Of a DNA stretch of 64,000 nucleotides, positions 17,422 through 26,348 are shown one piece after another. The translations under genes were made by a program, and so were the position numbers. Origin of the DNA: Pseudomonas benzenivorans (GTDB taxonomy: Bacteria > Pseudomonadota > Gammaproteobacteria > Pseudomonadales > Pseudomonadaceae). The stretch spans positions 1 to 64,000 of the forward strand of contig NZ_FNCT01000006.1 in assembly GCF_900100495.1 (NCBI RefSeq), in the 5' to 3' direction. Position 1 is the first letter of the stretch; each line of letters opens with the position of its first letter. Under the pieces are notes generated by a model. The model was not told the origin of the DNA. It ran no database searches and worked only from the letters and a program-made list of their open reading frames with translations.

Positions 17422-19653
17422 TCAGGCGGCCTTGCCCTCCTTGCCCTCCTTGCCCAGCCGTTTCGCCCGCTCTTCCAGCTGCTGCACCACCTCTTTCTTC
17501 ACCTTGCGCGCGGCCAATGCCTGGGCTGCGGCTTTCAGCGTGTTGCCGATACTGCTCAGCGCATCCTTGCCGGTGTCGGCACCGACTGCGTCGCAGAACT
17601 TGTTGACATACTGGTTGTAGTCAATATGCCCCAGGGTCTCGGCGGCGGCGTTGGCCTGTTTCGCGAAGAGTTTTTCCAGCTCCCGCCGGGCTTCCTCGTA
17701 CTTGGCCTTCTGCACGATGATACGCGGCGCCTCCTTGCTGAGATCCAGGCACTTGACGTCGGCCAGATTGGCCATGAACAGCGCGACTTTCGCGTGCGCC
17801 GCGACCCGCCGCTCGGACAACTGGGCGACGACTTCCTGCAAGGCATTGCTGGCCGACTGGCAGTAGTTGCCACCATCGAAGGTGAGCACGCGGCCGACAT
17901 CGTCCTCGAAGAAATCCTGCGCCAACAGTTCGTCTTGTTTCTGCAGCGGCGGCTGCACGCGCACGCTCAACGGATTCGAGACGATGTCCTCGTCGCCCCG
18001 GTGCAGGCAAATCTGCACCAGATAGTTGCCCGGCTCGGCGATTTGCCAGCCGCCGCGACCGGCCGCCACGAACAGCGACTCATAGAGCGAGTCGCCACTG
18101 CGCAACACTTTCAGCCCCGGCTTGCGGCAATAGTGCGCGTAGGACAAGCGTTCCCTGGCGGTTTGCCCGTTGCGCTTGATGATGACGGTCATCGCCTCGC
18201 TATCGGTGAGCAGATCGTCAGGCAGCAACTTCGGCTGCTCGGAAACATTGGTCAGTTTCAATTCGAGCATGACCGGCTCGAGGAACTCGAAGCGCGCCTG
18301 CTCCTTGTTGACCCGGATCTCCAGGCGCAACGAGGGCTCTGCCGATACGGCCGCCTGCTCGAAGCCATGATCGTCGAACCAATCGGCATTGCCCATCTGC
18401 ACGAACTGCTGGGGCGCGTGGCGCAGGAACAACAACTCGCTGTCACTGAAACGGAATTCGAAGTCGGAGAAGAACGCCGTCTGGCCGCCGGCCACGTTGT
18501 AGGGGTAGTTCATGAAGCTGCGCGCCTCGGGCTCGTTGGGCAGCGGGATCCACGGACCTTTACCGCCGATCACCAGAGCTTTTTGCCAGGAATGCGCCAG
18601 GTTGAACGCATGCCCCATTTCATGCACCGCGGTCCAGAAGCGCATGCGATTGACCCAGGCGCCCGGCGCCGCATCGCCGGCCGGCGCTTGCGAGATGAAG
18701 GAGTCGTAGAACAAGGCCGTGCCCTGGCGGTGATTCGGACCGATATCGTCGAACATGATGCCGCCCAGGCCGGCGCCCATGTCGTGCCGATTGGCAAAGA
18801 ACGTCCACAGGCTCCATTGCGGCTTGTCGGCGAACTTCGACCAATAGGTCTGCATGGCGTTGTGCATCTCCATGTCGCTCCAGGTGGCGTTGCCGCCCGC
18901 AACGGCCAGCGGAATGTCATTGCCGGGCAAGCGGGTGGTCCTGAACCCGGCGCGGCGGAACACCGTGTCGATCGACAGACTTTCGGTCGGAATCGAGGCC
19001 GGCCTGTTCGGGTGTGCATCCGTGTCGATCGAGGTGACGGCGGTGATGCCCTGCGTGCGGTCGAACTCGAACTCGACATCACGGTAATAGGCCGAGTGGA
19101 AGCGAAACGCGCGGACACGCACGGGCGCGCCGCCGCCGCTGAATCGGGCGGTGATCCGTCGCTGATGGCTATGCAGGCTGTTCGATACGGTGATTTCCAG
19201 GTTGGTCTGCGGCAGAAACGCGACGTTTCCGTCCTTGAACCAGATATGCCCGCTCCAACTGAAGCGACCACTGCGCTTCAATTTGGCGATCCAGTGGGCC
19301 CGCCCAAAGAAGGACTGGGTAATGCTGCCGCTGGCGGTCATCTGCGGGTAGGGCCCGTCGACATCGAGGCGCAGTTCTTCCTGGATCTTGCCCCCCGCAA
19401 GCAGGGCTTCGGCATCGCCATCATAGAGGTCGGGCTCGGCGTATTCCTGCTCGAGCTCATGACTCTGATAAGCGTTCTGGACACTGTGTTCGAGGTGCGG
19501 GACGAAGGGTAATTTGCCGTCAGCACTGAGTTTGTAAAGACCGCTGACTGAAATGGCGGATACCGGCCAAGGTATGGCCCCCGACATCGTGGCTGCGGAT
19601 TCGCTGGGGTAATTCCCTTCTTGGCTACCCGCGCGCGGAGTTGACCTGTGCAT
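17422..19653 (-). CDS. Uncharacterised metzincin-like zinc metalloprotein, 743 aa
   Basis: The frame is open from an ATG with a perfect AGGAGG 7 nt upstream (19653); an earlier ATG at 19677 lacks this. The core carries HEMGHAFNLAH at residues 344-354, a metzincin-type HExxHxxxxxH zinc site with Asn where Gly is usual. A candidate Met-turn (FMNYP, Met381) follows 27 residues later. No signal peptide is seen. The N-terminal 300 residues look beta-rich; residues from about 480 contain an Ig-like strand-rich region (LRLEIRVNKEQARFEFLEP), and the C-terminal 130 residues are helical and end in KEGKEGKAA. No named family is recognised. The gene is the second of a two-gene unit with a small protein 51 bp upstream. 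It sits in AT-richer DNA than its surroundings, which suggests acquisition. A peptidase role is inferred from the motif alone. Confidence 0.7.
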   Translation of the reverse strand: MHRSTPRAGSQEGNYPSESAATMSGAIPWPVSAISVSGLYKLSADGKLPFVPHLEHSVQNAYQSHELEQEYAEPDLYDGDAEALLAGGKIQEELRLDVDGPYPQMTASGSITQSFFGRAHWIAKLKRSGRFSWSGHIWFKDGNVAFLPQTNLEITVSNSLHSHQRRITARFSGGGAPVRVRAFRFHSAYYRDVEFEFDRTQGITAVTSIDTDAHPNRPASIPTESLSIDTVFRRAGFRTTRLPGNDIPLAVAGGNATWSDMEMHNAMQTYWSKFADKPQWSLWTFFANRHDMGAGLGGIMFDDIGPNHRQGTALFYDSFISQAPAGDAAPGAWVNRMRFWTAVHEMGHAFNLAHSWQKALVIGGKGPWIPLPNEPEARSFMNYPYNVAGGQTAFFSDFEFRFSDSELLFLRHAPQQFVQMGNADWFDDHGFEQAAVSAEPSLRLEIRVNKEQARFEFLEPVMLELKLTNVSEQPKLLPDDLLTDSEAMTVIIKRNGQTARERLSYAHYCRKPGLKVLRSGDSLYESLFVAAGRGGWQIAEPGNYLVQICLHRGDEDIVSNPLSVRVQPPLQKQDELLAQDFFEDDVGRVLTFDGGNYCQSASNALQEVVAQLSERRVAAHAKVALFMANLADVKCLDLSKEAPRIIVQKAKYEEARRELEKLFAKQANAAAETLGHIDYNQYVNKFCDAVGADTGKDALSSIGNTLKAAAQALAARKVKKEVVQQLEERAKRLGKEGKEGKAA

Positions 19654-19704
19654 GGTGATACCTCCTGTGCAATGCATAAGAAATGCACCGCCCGAATGGC
19701 AATA

Positions 19705-20010
19705 TCATGCATACATGAAGGGCGTATTCGACATCTTCGAAACAACTAGGCCTTCGGCATTCAAGGAAACGCCCAGATACGTGTCGTCGTGAATGGTCAG
19801 GGTCAGCGTTTGCGGTTTGTCACTGCGCTCCGGAAACAACAAGCTCAAGGTCACCAGTCCTGCGGCCACCTCGGTGGAAAATGATGCGGCAAACCCGATC
19901 TGAGTGCGCGTGGAAAGATTCTCTTGCTGAAAAATCACACGGCCAGCAATGCTTACAACGATCTTGTCCTTCGAAAAACCATCCTGTAAGTCGATCGTTA
20001 AATTGGTCAT
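19705..20010 (-). CDS. Uncharacterised 101-aa protein paired with the metzincin-like gene
   Basis: A small protein starting MTNLTIDLQDGFSKDK and rich in alternating hydrophobic residues, consistent with a beta-sandwich (IVVSIAGRVIF, LVTLSLLFPE, LTLTIHDDTYLGVSL). There is no signal peptide or membrane helix. AAGG lies directly before the ATG, which is weak, and an upstream in-frame ATG at 20064 cannot be excluded. It is 51 bp upstream of the metalloprotein on the same strand, so cotranscription is likely. It could be a partner, inhibitor or substrate of that protein (inference only). Confidence 0.6.
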   Translation of the reverse strand: MTNLTIDLQDGFSKDKIVVSIAGRVIFQQENLSTRTQIGFAASFSTEVAAGLVTLSLLFPERSDKPQTLTLTIHDDTYLGVSLNAEGLVVSKMSNTPFMYA

Positions 20011-20709
20011 CCTTAGTTGCCTGCATGGACGCGCACTGTCGTGCAATCGAGTACATATTGGCACCGTGTACTAGCACACCGATAAATGACACGATAAATG
20101 CGGCTTTCGAACCATTGGAATGGTGCGCCATAAGAATAGGTGCGGCAAAGAACATCGGCAAATTGCCTATTAGTGTGTTTGGCGATTAATAAAATTCTGA
20201 AAAAATCAAAGCCCGCAACATGGCGACATGCCATCTTCCAATCGGCAATATCAACCTCCTGTTACACGCAGCTAGCGCCGGTAGAGTTCCCCAGCAGCGC
20301 ACACTCTGGAAATATCAGGAAGAACTTTTCCGAATAGCACAAAGCAAATCATGAGTAAGTGCTGACTCAGCGCTCCGGTCGCGACGAAACGTCAACAGCC
20401 CCAGCGTGCTGCCTCGGAATGATTGATGCCGACGCAATGGTTCAGGCAGCACTCTGTAGGAGCCAGGGGGACACCGAGTCCTTGCTGTGGTCCGGCATTC
20501 CGGCGATCTTCGGCGTCTGTTGGCGGATCGCCAGCAAGCTGGCTCCTACAAACCCGGTGACTTCCCTGCGAGCAGCGGTTCGATCGGGGGAACGGTGGTT
20601 ACGAGACGGGCTCCTGGTGGTCCTCTTGCCGGAAAAACAACAGCCACCCTCCAGTTTGAAAGTCAGCTCCGGGAAGACAGCCCGGCCTGTGAAGCGCTAT
20701 CGTCAGCCC
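20011..20709. other. Long AT-rich intergenic region between the metalloprotein unit and alkA
   Basis: Nearly 700 bp. The left half (20040-20345) is markedly AT-rich for this genome and probably contains the promoter of the minus-strand unit; TTGATT and TAAT-like boxes lie near 20185-20205, but the spacing is not decisive. The right half holds a REP pair (20455-20550). No gene is supported. Confidence 0.55.
20455..20550. repeat. REP-type inverted pair
   Basis: TGTAGGAGCCAG at the left end pairs with the inverted GCCAGCAAGCTGGCTCCTACA at the right end, about 60 bp apart. This is a typical Pseudomonas intergenic palindromic repeat; another half copy lies at 27790-27812. Confidence 0.75.
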
Positions 20710-21609
20710 ATGAACGATCTCGCCGCCCCCGCCGCCATTACCCAGCTGCGCCTGCCCTACCGGGCGCCCTGGAGCTGGGAGCAGTTCCACCAGCACTTCA
20801 GCCTGCGTCTGCTGCCGGCGGTGGAGCAACTGACCCCGCACAGCTACAGCCGCACCTTTCGCCAGGGCGATGTCAGCGGCTGGCTGCGGGTCCGCCCGCT
20901 GGCCGATGAGGCCGCGCTGGAGCTGAGCCTCAGTCCCTGCCCGGCCGAACTGGCCCAGGCTCTGGTGCAGCGGGTGCGGCGGATGTTCGACCTGGACGCC
21001 GAGCCGTTGCGCATCGCCGCGCACTTCGCCGGCGACGCCGACCTCGGCCCGCTGGTCGCGCGTAATCCGGGCCTGCGCTTGCCGACCGCCTTCGACCCGT
21101 TCGAGCAGGCGGTGCGCGCCATCGTCGGCCAGCAGGTGACGGTGAAAGCCGCGGTGACCATCACCGGCCGCCTGGTCGCACGCCTCGGCGAGCCGTTGCC
21201 GGCAGGCGGCGAGGACGGCCTCGAGCGGCTGTTCCCCACGGCCGCAGCGCTGGCCGGCGCCAGGCTGGATGGCATCGGCATGCCGGGCAAACGCGTGCAG
21301 ACCCTGCAACACTTCGCCGCGCAGGTCGCCAGCGGCGCCTTGCGCCTGGAGCCGCACGCTGGCAGCGAGGCGCTGATCGAACGCCTCTGCGCCCTGCCCG
21401 GCATCGGCCCCTGGACCGCCGAGTACATCGCCCTGCGCGCCTTCGGCGAGGCCGATGCCTTTCCCGCCAGCGACCTGGGCCTGCTCAAGGCGCCGCTGTG
21501 GGGCGCGGCCGGCATCAGCGCCAGGCAGCTCAAAGCCCGCGCCGAAGCCTGGCGGCCCTGGCGCGCCTATGCCGCGGTGCATCTGTGGCACAACTATTCG
21601 GGAGGCTAA
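20710..21609 (+). CDS. alkA: DNA-3-methyladenine glycosylase II (AlkA)
   Basis: 299 residues with an AlkA N-terminal domain (about 15-110) and the helix-hairpin-helix glycosylase fold. The hairpin is [15 protein letters not shown] and the catalytic Asp255 is in PASDLG. It removes alkylated purines and pyrimidines from DNA. The start ATG at 20710 fits the family length; the open frame runs upstream into repeat DNA, so longer starts are rejected. The ogt gene begins 4 bp after its stop, making an alkylation-repair operon. Confidence 0.93.
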   Translation: MNDLAAPAAITQLRLPYRAPWSWEQFHQHFSLRLLPAVEQLTPHSYSRTFRQGDVSGWLRVRPLADEAALELSLSPCPAELAQALVQRVRRMFDLDAEPLRIAAHFAGDADLGPLVARNPGLRLPTAFDPFEQAVRAIVGQQVTVKAAVTITGRLVARLGEPLPAGGEDGLERLFPTAAALAGARLDGIGMPGKRVQTLQHFAAQVASGALRLEPHAGSEALIERLCALPGIGPWTAEYIALRAFGEADAFPASDLGLLKAPLWGAAGISARQLKARAEAWRPWRAYAAVHLWHNYSGG

Positions 21610-21613
21610 GGCG

Positions 21614-22111
21614 ATGTTCTACCGCTATCACGACAGCCCCATCGGCCGCCTGCTGTTGGCCGGCGATGACGCGGGCCTGCAGCAGCTATTGATGGAGATC
21701 GACGCCAAACCCTGGCGGATCGGCGAGCATTGGCGAATCGCCGACGCCGAACTGGACGAGGCCTGCCGGCAACTGGACCAGTACTTCGCCGGTCGCCGCC
21801 AACGCTTCGAGTTGCGCCTGGCGCCGCACGGCACCGCCTTCCAGCAGGCGGTGTGGCAGGCCTTGCAGCGCATTCCCTTCGGCCAGACCAGCAGCTACAG
21901 CGCGCTGGCCGAGCAGATCGCCAGGCCCAAGGCGGTGCGCGCGGTCGGCGCGGCCAACGGCGCCAACCCGATCGCCGTGGTCATCCCCTGCCACCGGGTG
22001 ATCGGCCGCGACGGCAGCCTGACCGGCTACGCCGGCGGCCTGGCGCGCAAGGCGCTGCTGCTCGAGCTGGAAGGCGCGCAGCTGCCGGAACAACGGATGC
22101 TGGCGCTTTAG
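21614..22111 (+). CDS. ogt: Methylated-DNA--protein-cysteine S-methyltransferase
   Basis: 165 residues. The methyl acceptor is Cys126 in the invariant PCHRVI, preceded by the helix-turn-helix [20 protein letters not shown]. The suicide enzyme takes methyl groups from O6-methylguanine and O4-methylthymine. GGGAGG overlapping the alkA stop serves as ribosome-binding site, so the two genes are translationally close. It lacks the Ada N-terminal zinc domain, so it is Ogt-type. Confidence 0.93.
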   Translation: MFYRYHDSPIGRLLLAGDDAGLQQLLMEIDAKPWRIGEHWRIADAELDEACRQLDQYFAGRRQRFELRLAPHGTAFQQAVWQALQRIPFGQTSSYSALAEQIARPKAVRAVGAANGANPIAVVIPCHRVIGRDGSLTGYAGGLARKALLLELEGAQLPEQRMLAL

Positions 22112-22141
22112 GCGCGAGCCGTTTGCGGCGTGGATCGACAA

Positions 22142-22188
22142 TCGCGGGCGTGGCCCGCTCCTACTGTAGGAGCGGGCCATGCCCGCGA
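22142..22188. repeat. REP palindrome between ogt and the histidine phosphatase
   Basis: Two 23-bp arms, TCGCGGGCGTGGCCCGCTCC-type and its inverse with one mismatch, meet around a single central base. An A-run follows on the plus strand. It lies between convergent genes and may act as a bidirectional terminator or mRNA stabiliser. Confidence 0.8.
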
Positions 22189-22212
22189 AAAAACAAACGA
22201 CCCAAGCCTCGC

Positions 22213-22779
22213 TCAGGGCGCCGGAATCCGCGCCAAGACCCGCGCCGGCACAGTCAGCGGCCGGGCCAGAATCAGCCCTTCGCCGGACGCCGGGTAGAGG
22301 CCGGTCAGCGCACTGATATTGACCTGGTGGGACACCAGGACCATGACGGTGCCGGGCATCAGGCCGTTGACCCGCTCGACCAGCTCGGCGGTTTGCTGGC
22401 TGGCCCGTGCGCGGGATGCAAAGAACGAGTCCAGCGCCGGCAACGCCTCGACCTCGCCCAGGCCCATCTCCCGCGCGGTATCCAGGGCGCGGCACCAGCG
22501 GCTGCTGAACAGCCGCGGGCGCTCGATGCGCTGGCGGCGCAGCAGTTCGCCCCAGCGCCGCGCCTCCTCGCGGCCTTGCTGGTCGAGGTTGCGCTGGGTC
22601 GCGCAGTCGCCCAGCTGGAACTGCGCCGGATCGCCGCTGCCCGGCGCCGTGGCATGGCGCAGCAGCAAGACCGCCCGGCCGGCACGCAGGGCCGCCCAGG
22701 CGGGGCTATCGTCGGCCCGGGACGCGCTGCCAAGCATGACCAGGCAGCCGAACAGCAACCCCGCGGTTAACCGGCCCAT
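22213..22779 (-). CDS. Exported histidine phosphatase family protein
   Basis: 188 residues with an N-terminal signal peptide (hydrophobic LTAGLLFGCLVMLGS, cleavage near ASRA-DD). The phosphatase motif LLLRHATAP supplies the phosphorylated histidine (His42), Arg and His partners lie in FSSRWCRALDTA, and the second catalytic histidine is in LVSHQVNISAL. This fits small periplasmic SixA/PhoE-like phosphatases. The substrate is unknown. The gene is 4 bp downstream of the small membrane-protein gene and probably cotranscribed with it. Confidence 0.85.
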   Translation of the reverse strand: MGRLTAGLLFGCLVMLGSASRADDSPAWAALRAGRAVLLLRHATAPGSGDPAQFQLGDCATQRNLDQQGREEARRWGELLRRQRIERPRLFSSRWCRALDTAREMGLGEVEALPALDSFFASRARASQQTAELVERVNGLMPGTVMVLVSHQVNISALTGLYPASGEGLILARPLTVPARVLARIPAP

Positions 22780-22783
22780 GTTG

Positions 22784-22975
22784 CTACAGCCTGACGTTAC
22801 CGCGCGGCCCGAGCAGCGCCCAGATGACCAGGCCGATCACCGGCAGGAACAGGATCAGCAGCACCCACAGCACTTTCTTGCCGGTCTCGGTGCTGCTCTT
22901 GACGATATTGAGGATGGCCCAGATATCCAGGGCCAGGATGACCAGGCCGATCAGGCTATTCATGGTGGAACCCAT
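22784..22975 (-). CDS. Small membrane protein with PLD-nuclease N-terminal (PLDc_N) domain
   Basis: 63 residues with two membrane helices (LIGLVILALDIWAILNIV and KVLWVLLILFLPVIGLVIWALL) joined by a polar turn and ending GPRG. This is the PLDc_N membrane anchor seen at the start of cardiolipin synthases and also encoded alone. The start at 22975 is supported by AGGAG 7 nt upstream; later in-frame ATGs exist at 22963. The function of the stand-alone form is unknown. Confidence 0.8.
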   Translation of the reverse strand: MGSTMNSLIGLVILALDIWAILNIVKSSTETGKKVLWVLLILFLPVIGLVIWALLGPRGNVRL

Positions 22976-23061
22976 GGAGACACTCCTGTGCGAAGGGTTG
23001 CCCTCGTAGGATAGACGCCAGTGGCCAGAGTTCAGCATGGCGGGCTTCGGCCCACCCTGCC

Positions 23062-23745
23062 CTACAGCCGAGCGAGGTCGATCACCGCGAAGCTGGCGAC
23101 GCTCCCGTGCCCGGGCAGCTCGCCGCCGTCACGGGCCAGGCCGACAGTCTGCATGCCGGCCTGCTGGGCGGCGTCCAGTTCCTCGACGATATCCGAGAGG
23201 AAGAGGATCTGCTCGGCCGGGCGGCCGATGGCCTGGGCGATGTGGCGGTAGGAAGCCACCTCGCGCTTGGGTCCGCTGGTGGTGTCGAAGTAGCCGGAGA
23301 ACAACGGGGTCAGGTCGCCGGCCTCGGAACAGCCGAAGATCAGGCGCTGCGCCTGGATCGAGCCCGAGGAATAGACATACAGCTCATAGCCCTCCTGCTT
23401 CCAGCGCTGCAGCGCCTCGACCGCATCCGGGTAGACATGCCCCTTGAGCTGGCCGGCGCGGTAGCCTTCGGCCCAGACCATGCCCTGCAGGGCCTTGAGC
23501 GGCGTGGCCTTGCGGTCGGCGGCGATCCAGCCGAGGAGGATCTCGACCAGCCGCTGGGTGTCGGCCTGCGCCTCGCCGCTCTCCGCGCGCACGGCGGCCA
23601 GCTGTTCGGCCACCTGCGGCTCGTCGGCATGGCGCAGGACGAAATCCGGCAGGTGCCTGGCGGCATAGGGGAACAGCACCTCGAAGACGAAACTCACCGC
23701 GCTGGTGGTGCCTTCGATATCGGTGAGGATGGCTTTGATCGGCAT
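23062..23745 (-). CDS. mtnC: Enolase-phosphatase E1 (methionine salvage)
   Basis: 227 residues of the HAD superfamily: motif [15 protein letters not shown], motif II VYSSGS, motif III lysine in GPKREVASY and the acidic motif [13 protein letters not shown]. It enolises and dephosphorylates 2,3-diketo-5-methylthiopentyl-1-phosphate to acireductone, the substrate of mtnD upstream. The ATG at 23745 has TTGGAG before it. It is the last gene of the salvage cluster, after a REP pair in the 123-bp gap. Confidence 0.93.
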   Translation of the reverse strand: MPIKAILTDIEGTTSAVSFVFEVLFPYAARHLPDFVLRHADEPQVAEQLAAVRAESGEAQADTQRLVEILLGWIAADRKATPLKALQGMVWAEGYRAGQLKGHVYPDAVEALQRWKQEGYELYVYSSGSIQAQRLIFGCSEAGDLTPLFSGYFDTTSGPKREVASYRHIAQAIGRPAEQILFLSDIVEELDAAQQAGMQTVGLARDGGELPGHGSVASFAVIDLARL

Positions 23746-23770
23746 ATGAAACTCCAAGGTCTTATCCGTC

Positions 23771-23846
23771 GGAGCGGGCCATGCCCGCGAATCGGTGGCG
23801 CAAAAGCTTTCGCGGGCATGGGACTGGGCGTCGCCCCCGCTCCTAC
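23771..23846. repeat. REP pair between mtnD and mtnC
   Basis: GGAGCGGGCCATGCCCGCGA at the left faces an inverted CGCGGGCATGG...CCGCTCC half at the right. It is the same repeat family as 22142-22188. Lying inside an operon it may modulate relative mRNA stability. Confidence 0.75.
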
Positions 23847-23868
23847 GAAAGCCGGGGCGGCTGGCCTC

Positions 23869-24414
23869 TCAGTCGTCCAGGCGCGGGAAGTGGCTGGCGA
23901 TGTCCTCGCCGGTGAACTGGGCGACCCAGCCTTCCGGGTTGTTGAACAGGCGGATCGCCACGAAATGCGGGTGCTCGCCCATGTCGAACCAGTGGCGGGT
24001 GCCGGCCGGCACCGAGATCAGATCGTTCTTCTCGCACAGCACGGCATACACGTAGTCTTCGATATGCAGGGTGAACAGGCCGCGACCGGCGACGAAGAAG
24101 CGCACTTCGTCCTCGGCATGCCGGTGTTCGTCGAGGAACTTGGCGCGCAGCTCGGCCTTCTGCGGATGGTCGGCGCTCAGGCTGACCACATCGACGGTGA
24201 CGTACCCGCGCTCGGCCATCAGCTGCTCGATCTGCGGACGGTAGGCGGCGAGTACCTGCTCCTGGCTGGCGCCGGGGGCGATCGGCGCCACCGCCTGCCA
24301 GCGCTCGAAGCGCACGCCGACGGCAGCCAGGGTGCTGGCGATATCCTCGAGGTGGGTCAGCACCTTGTTCGGCAGATCGGGGGAAGACTCGTGGTAGACG
24401 CTCAGGCTGCTCAT
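23869..24414 (-). CDS. mtnD: Acireductone dioxygenase
   Basis: 181 residues of the cupin fold. The metal ligands His97, His99 and Glu103 lie in DEHRHAEDEVRFF, and His141 lies in GTRHWFDMGEHP. It cleaves acireductone with O2; the bound metal (Fe or Ni) decides whether the methionine precursor or an off-pathway product forms. The start at 24414 matches the family N-terminus; the ribosome-binding site is weak (AGAGAG). It lies 32 bp after mtnB. Confidence 0.95.
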   Translation of the reverse strand: MSSLSVYHESSPDLPNKVLTHLEDIASTLAAVGVRFERWQAVAPIAPGASQEQVLAAYRPQIEQLMAERGYVTVDVVSLSADHPQKAELRAKFLDEHRHAEDEVRFFVAGRGLFTLHIEDYVYAVLCEKNDLISVPAGTRHWFDMGEHPHFVAIRLFNNPEGWVAQFTGEDIASHFPRLDD

Positions 24415-24446
24415 GCTCAGGGCTCTCTTTATCGTCGTGGTCAGGG

Positions 24447-25067
24447 TCAGGCTTTGTGCAAGGCGCGCACTTTCAGCTCGCACTCGAAGAGAAACTCGAA
24501 GGCTTCGATCTGGCGCAGCGCGTCGCTCATCTGCGCGCCCCAGGTGTACAGGCCGTGGCCGCGGATCAGGTAGCCGACGCAATCCGGGTGCGTGTCCAGC
24601 CAGGGCTGCACCTTGGCCGCCAGGCGGGCGATGTCCTGGTCGTTGTCGAAGATCGGCACCTCGACCTGCGACTCATGGCTGGTAATCCCGGCAAAGGCCT
24701 TCTGCAGTTCGTAGTCGGCGAACACCAGCGAGTCGCTCAGGCATAGGCGCGACAGCACCGTGGCGTTGACCGAGTGGGTGTGCAGCACCGCGCCGATCCG
24801 CGCCTGCCAATTGTACAACTGGGTGTGCAGCAGGGTTTCCGCCGAGGGCTTCTTGCCCGGCTCCAGGCTGCGCCCCTGCATGTCGGTGAGCAGCACGTCG
24901 TCCGGGCCGAGCTGACCCTTGTGCTTGCCGGAGACGGTCAGCAGCGCCTCGCTGGCCGACAGCCGCGCCGAGTAGTTGCTGCTGGTGGCCGGCGACCAGC
25001 CACGGCCGTAGAGGAACTGGCCGGCCTCGATGATCTGTTGGGCGAGTTGTTCGCGGGTCGGGCTCAT
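24447..25067 (-). CDS. mtnB: Methylthioribulose-1-phosphate dehydratase
   Basis: 206 residues of the class II aldolase family. The zinc ligands are His96 and His98 in AVLHTHSV and His171 in IRGHGLY. It dehydrates methylthioribulose-1-phosphate to the diketo phosphate used by mtnC. The start codon at 25067 overlaps the stop of the MFS gene by 4 bp, so the two are translationally coupled. The longer open frame upstream lies inside the MFS gene in another reading frame and is rejected. Confidence 0.95.
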   Translation of the reverse strand: MSPTREQLAQQIIEAGQFLYGRGWSPATSSNYSARLSASEALLTVSGKHKGQLGPDDVLLTDMQGRSLEPGKKPSAETLLHTQLYNWQARIGAVLHTHSVNATVLSRLCLSDSLVFADYELQKAFAGITSHESQVEVPIFDNDQDIARLAAKVQPWLDTHPDCVGYLIRGHGLYTWGAQMSDALRQIEAFEFLFECELKVRALHKA

Positions 25068-26215
25068 GGCCTCTCCTCTTGCAAGCGGGTGGCGGTGATG
25101 ACGGCAGCCGCCAAGGCTACCAGGCTGGCGATGGCGAAGGTCCAGGCCGGGCCGAGGCTGCTCCAACTGTAGCCCGACAACAGGGCGCCGATGGCACCGC
25201 CGACCCCGGCCAGGGTGGCATACAGCGCCTGCCCCTGGCCTTGCTGGCGGTCGGCGAAGCTGCGCTGGACGAAATGGATGGCCGCGGCGTGGAAGCTGCC
25301 GAAGGTCGCCGCGTGCATCAACTGGGCGACCAGCAGCACCGCCAGCTGATCGGCCAGGTTGCCGAGCAGCAGCCAGCGCAGCGCGGTGATCAGAAAGCTC
25401 GCCAGCAGCACCGTGCGCAGCGAATAGCGCGTCAGCAGCTTGGCCATGAACAGGAACAGCACGATCTCCGCCAGCACGCCCAGGGCCCAGAGCTGGCCGA
25501 TCACCCCGCGTGCATAGCCGAGCGCCTCTAGGTGCAGGGTGAGGAAGGTGTAATAGGGGCCGTTGCTCAACTGCATCAGGCCGACGCTCAGGTAGAAGGC
25601 GAGGATGCCGGGACGCCGCAGCTGCTGGAGGAAGCCGCCCTGCTCCGGGCTGTTCGGGCGCATCAGCGGCTGCGCGTTGGGCACCCAGAAACTGCTGGCG
25701 ACGATGCCCCCCATGATCAGCACCAGCGCCCAGGGAAAGGCGTCCAGGCTGACCCACTCGAACAGCTTGCCCAGGCCGACCACCGCGGCGATGAAACCGA
25801 TGCTGCCCCACAGGCGGATCTGGCTGTAACGCGCGGCCTGCTCGCGCAGGTGCGCCAGGGTGATCACCTCGAACTGCGGCAGCACCGCGTGCCAGAAGAA
25901 CGCGTGCGCCGCCATGATCAGCGCCAGCCAGGCGTAGCTCTGGCTGATGAAGATGCCGGCGAAGCACAGCAGCGTGCAGCACGCGCCGAACCGCACGATG
26001 GCCAGGCGCCGGCCGCTGTAGTCGCCGAGCCAGCCCCACAGGTTCGGCGCGACGCAGCGCATCAGCATGGGGATGGCCACCAGCTCGCCGATGCGTGCGG
26101 CGGAAAAGCCCAGGTGATCGAAATACAACGCCAGGAACGGCGCCGTGGCGCCGAGCAGCGAGAAATAGCAGAAGTAGAAACCGGACAGGCGCCAGTAGGG
26201 CAACGCGGATGTCAT
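25064..26215 (-). CDS. MFS transporter of the HcaT/phenylpropionate-permease-like group
   Basis: 383 residues with about 12 membrane helices. The N-terminal signature WRLSGFYFCYFSLLGATAPF and the loop GWLGDYSGRR place it in the MFS_1_like/HcaT-type subfamily. It begins the methionine-salvage unit and overlaps mtnB by 4 bp. The same neighbour is found in P. aeruginosa (PA1682, from memory). This suggests transport of a salvage metabolite such as methylthioribose or methylthioadenosine, or export of a by-product (inference). The start at 26215 was chosen because the family N-terminus begins there; no strong Shine-Dalgarno was seen. Confidence 0.82.
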   Translation of the reverse strand: MTSALPYWRLSGFYFCYFSLLGATAPFLALYFDHLGFSAARIGELVAIPMLMRCVAPNLWGWLGDYSGRRLAIVRFGACCTLLCFAGIFISQSYAWLALIMAAHAFFWHAVLPQFEVITLAHLREQAARYSQIRLWGSIGFIAAVVGLGKLFEWVSLDAFPWALVLIMGGIVASSFWVPNAQPLMRPNSPEQGGFLQQLRRPGILAFYLSVGLMQLSNGPYYTFLTLHLEALGYARGVIGQLWALGVLAEIVLFLFMAKLLTRYSLRTVLLASFLITALRWLLLGNLADQLAVLLVAQLMHAATFGSFHAAAIHFVQRSFADRQQGQGQALYATLAGVGGAIGALLSGYSWSSLGPAWTFAIASLVALAAAVITATRLQEERP

Positions 26216-26243
26216 GGTTTGGCCGTAGCCTGGGTCGAGTGCC

Positions 26244-26340
26244 GTAGGTTGGGTTGAGCGCAGCGAAGCCCAACGCTGCCCACAGCCCCGACGAACCATC
26301 GCTCGTTGGGCTTCGTCGCAGGCTCCTCAACCCAACCTAC
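26244..26340. repeat. 97-bp imperfect inverted repeat between aroC and the MFS gene
   Basis: GTAGGTTGGGTTGAGCGCAG...CCCAACG at the left is mirrored by CGTTGGGCTTCGTCGCAGG...CCCAACCTAC at the right. It is an intergenic palindromic element of a type common in gammaproteobacteria and can fold into a long hairpin after the aroC stop. Confidence 0.8.
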
Positions 26341-26348
26341 GCTTGCGA

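Noticed and set aside
24447..26330. 627-codon frame suggesting an MFS-mtnB fusion
   Set aside because: The N-terminal half is the MFS gene read out of frame; the real genes overlap by 4 bp in different frames.
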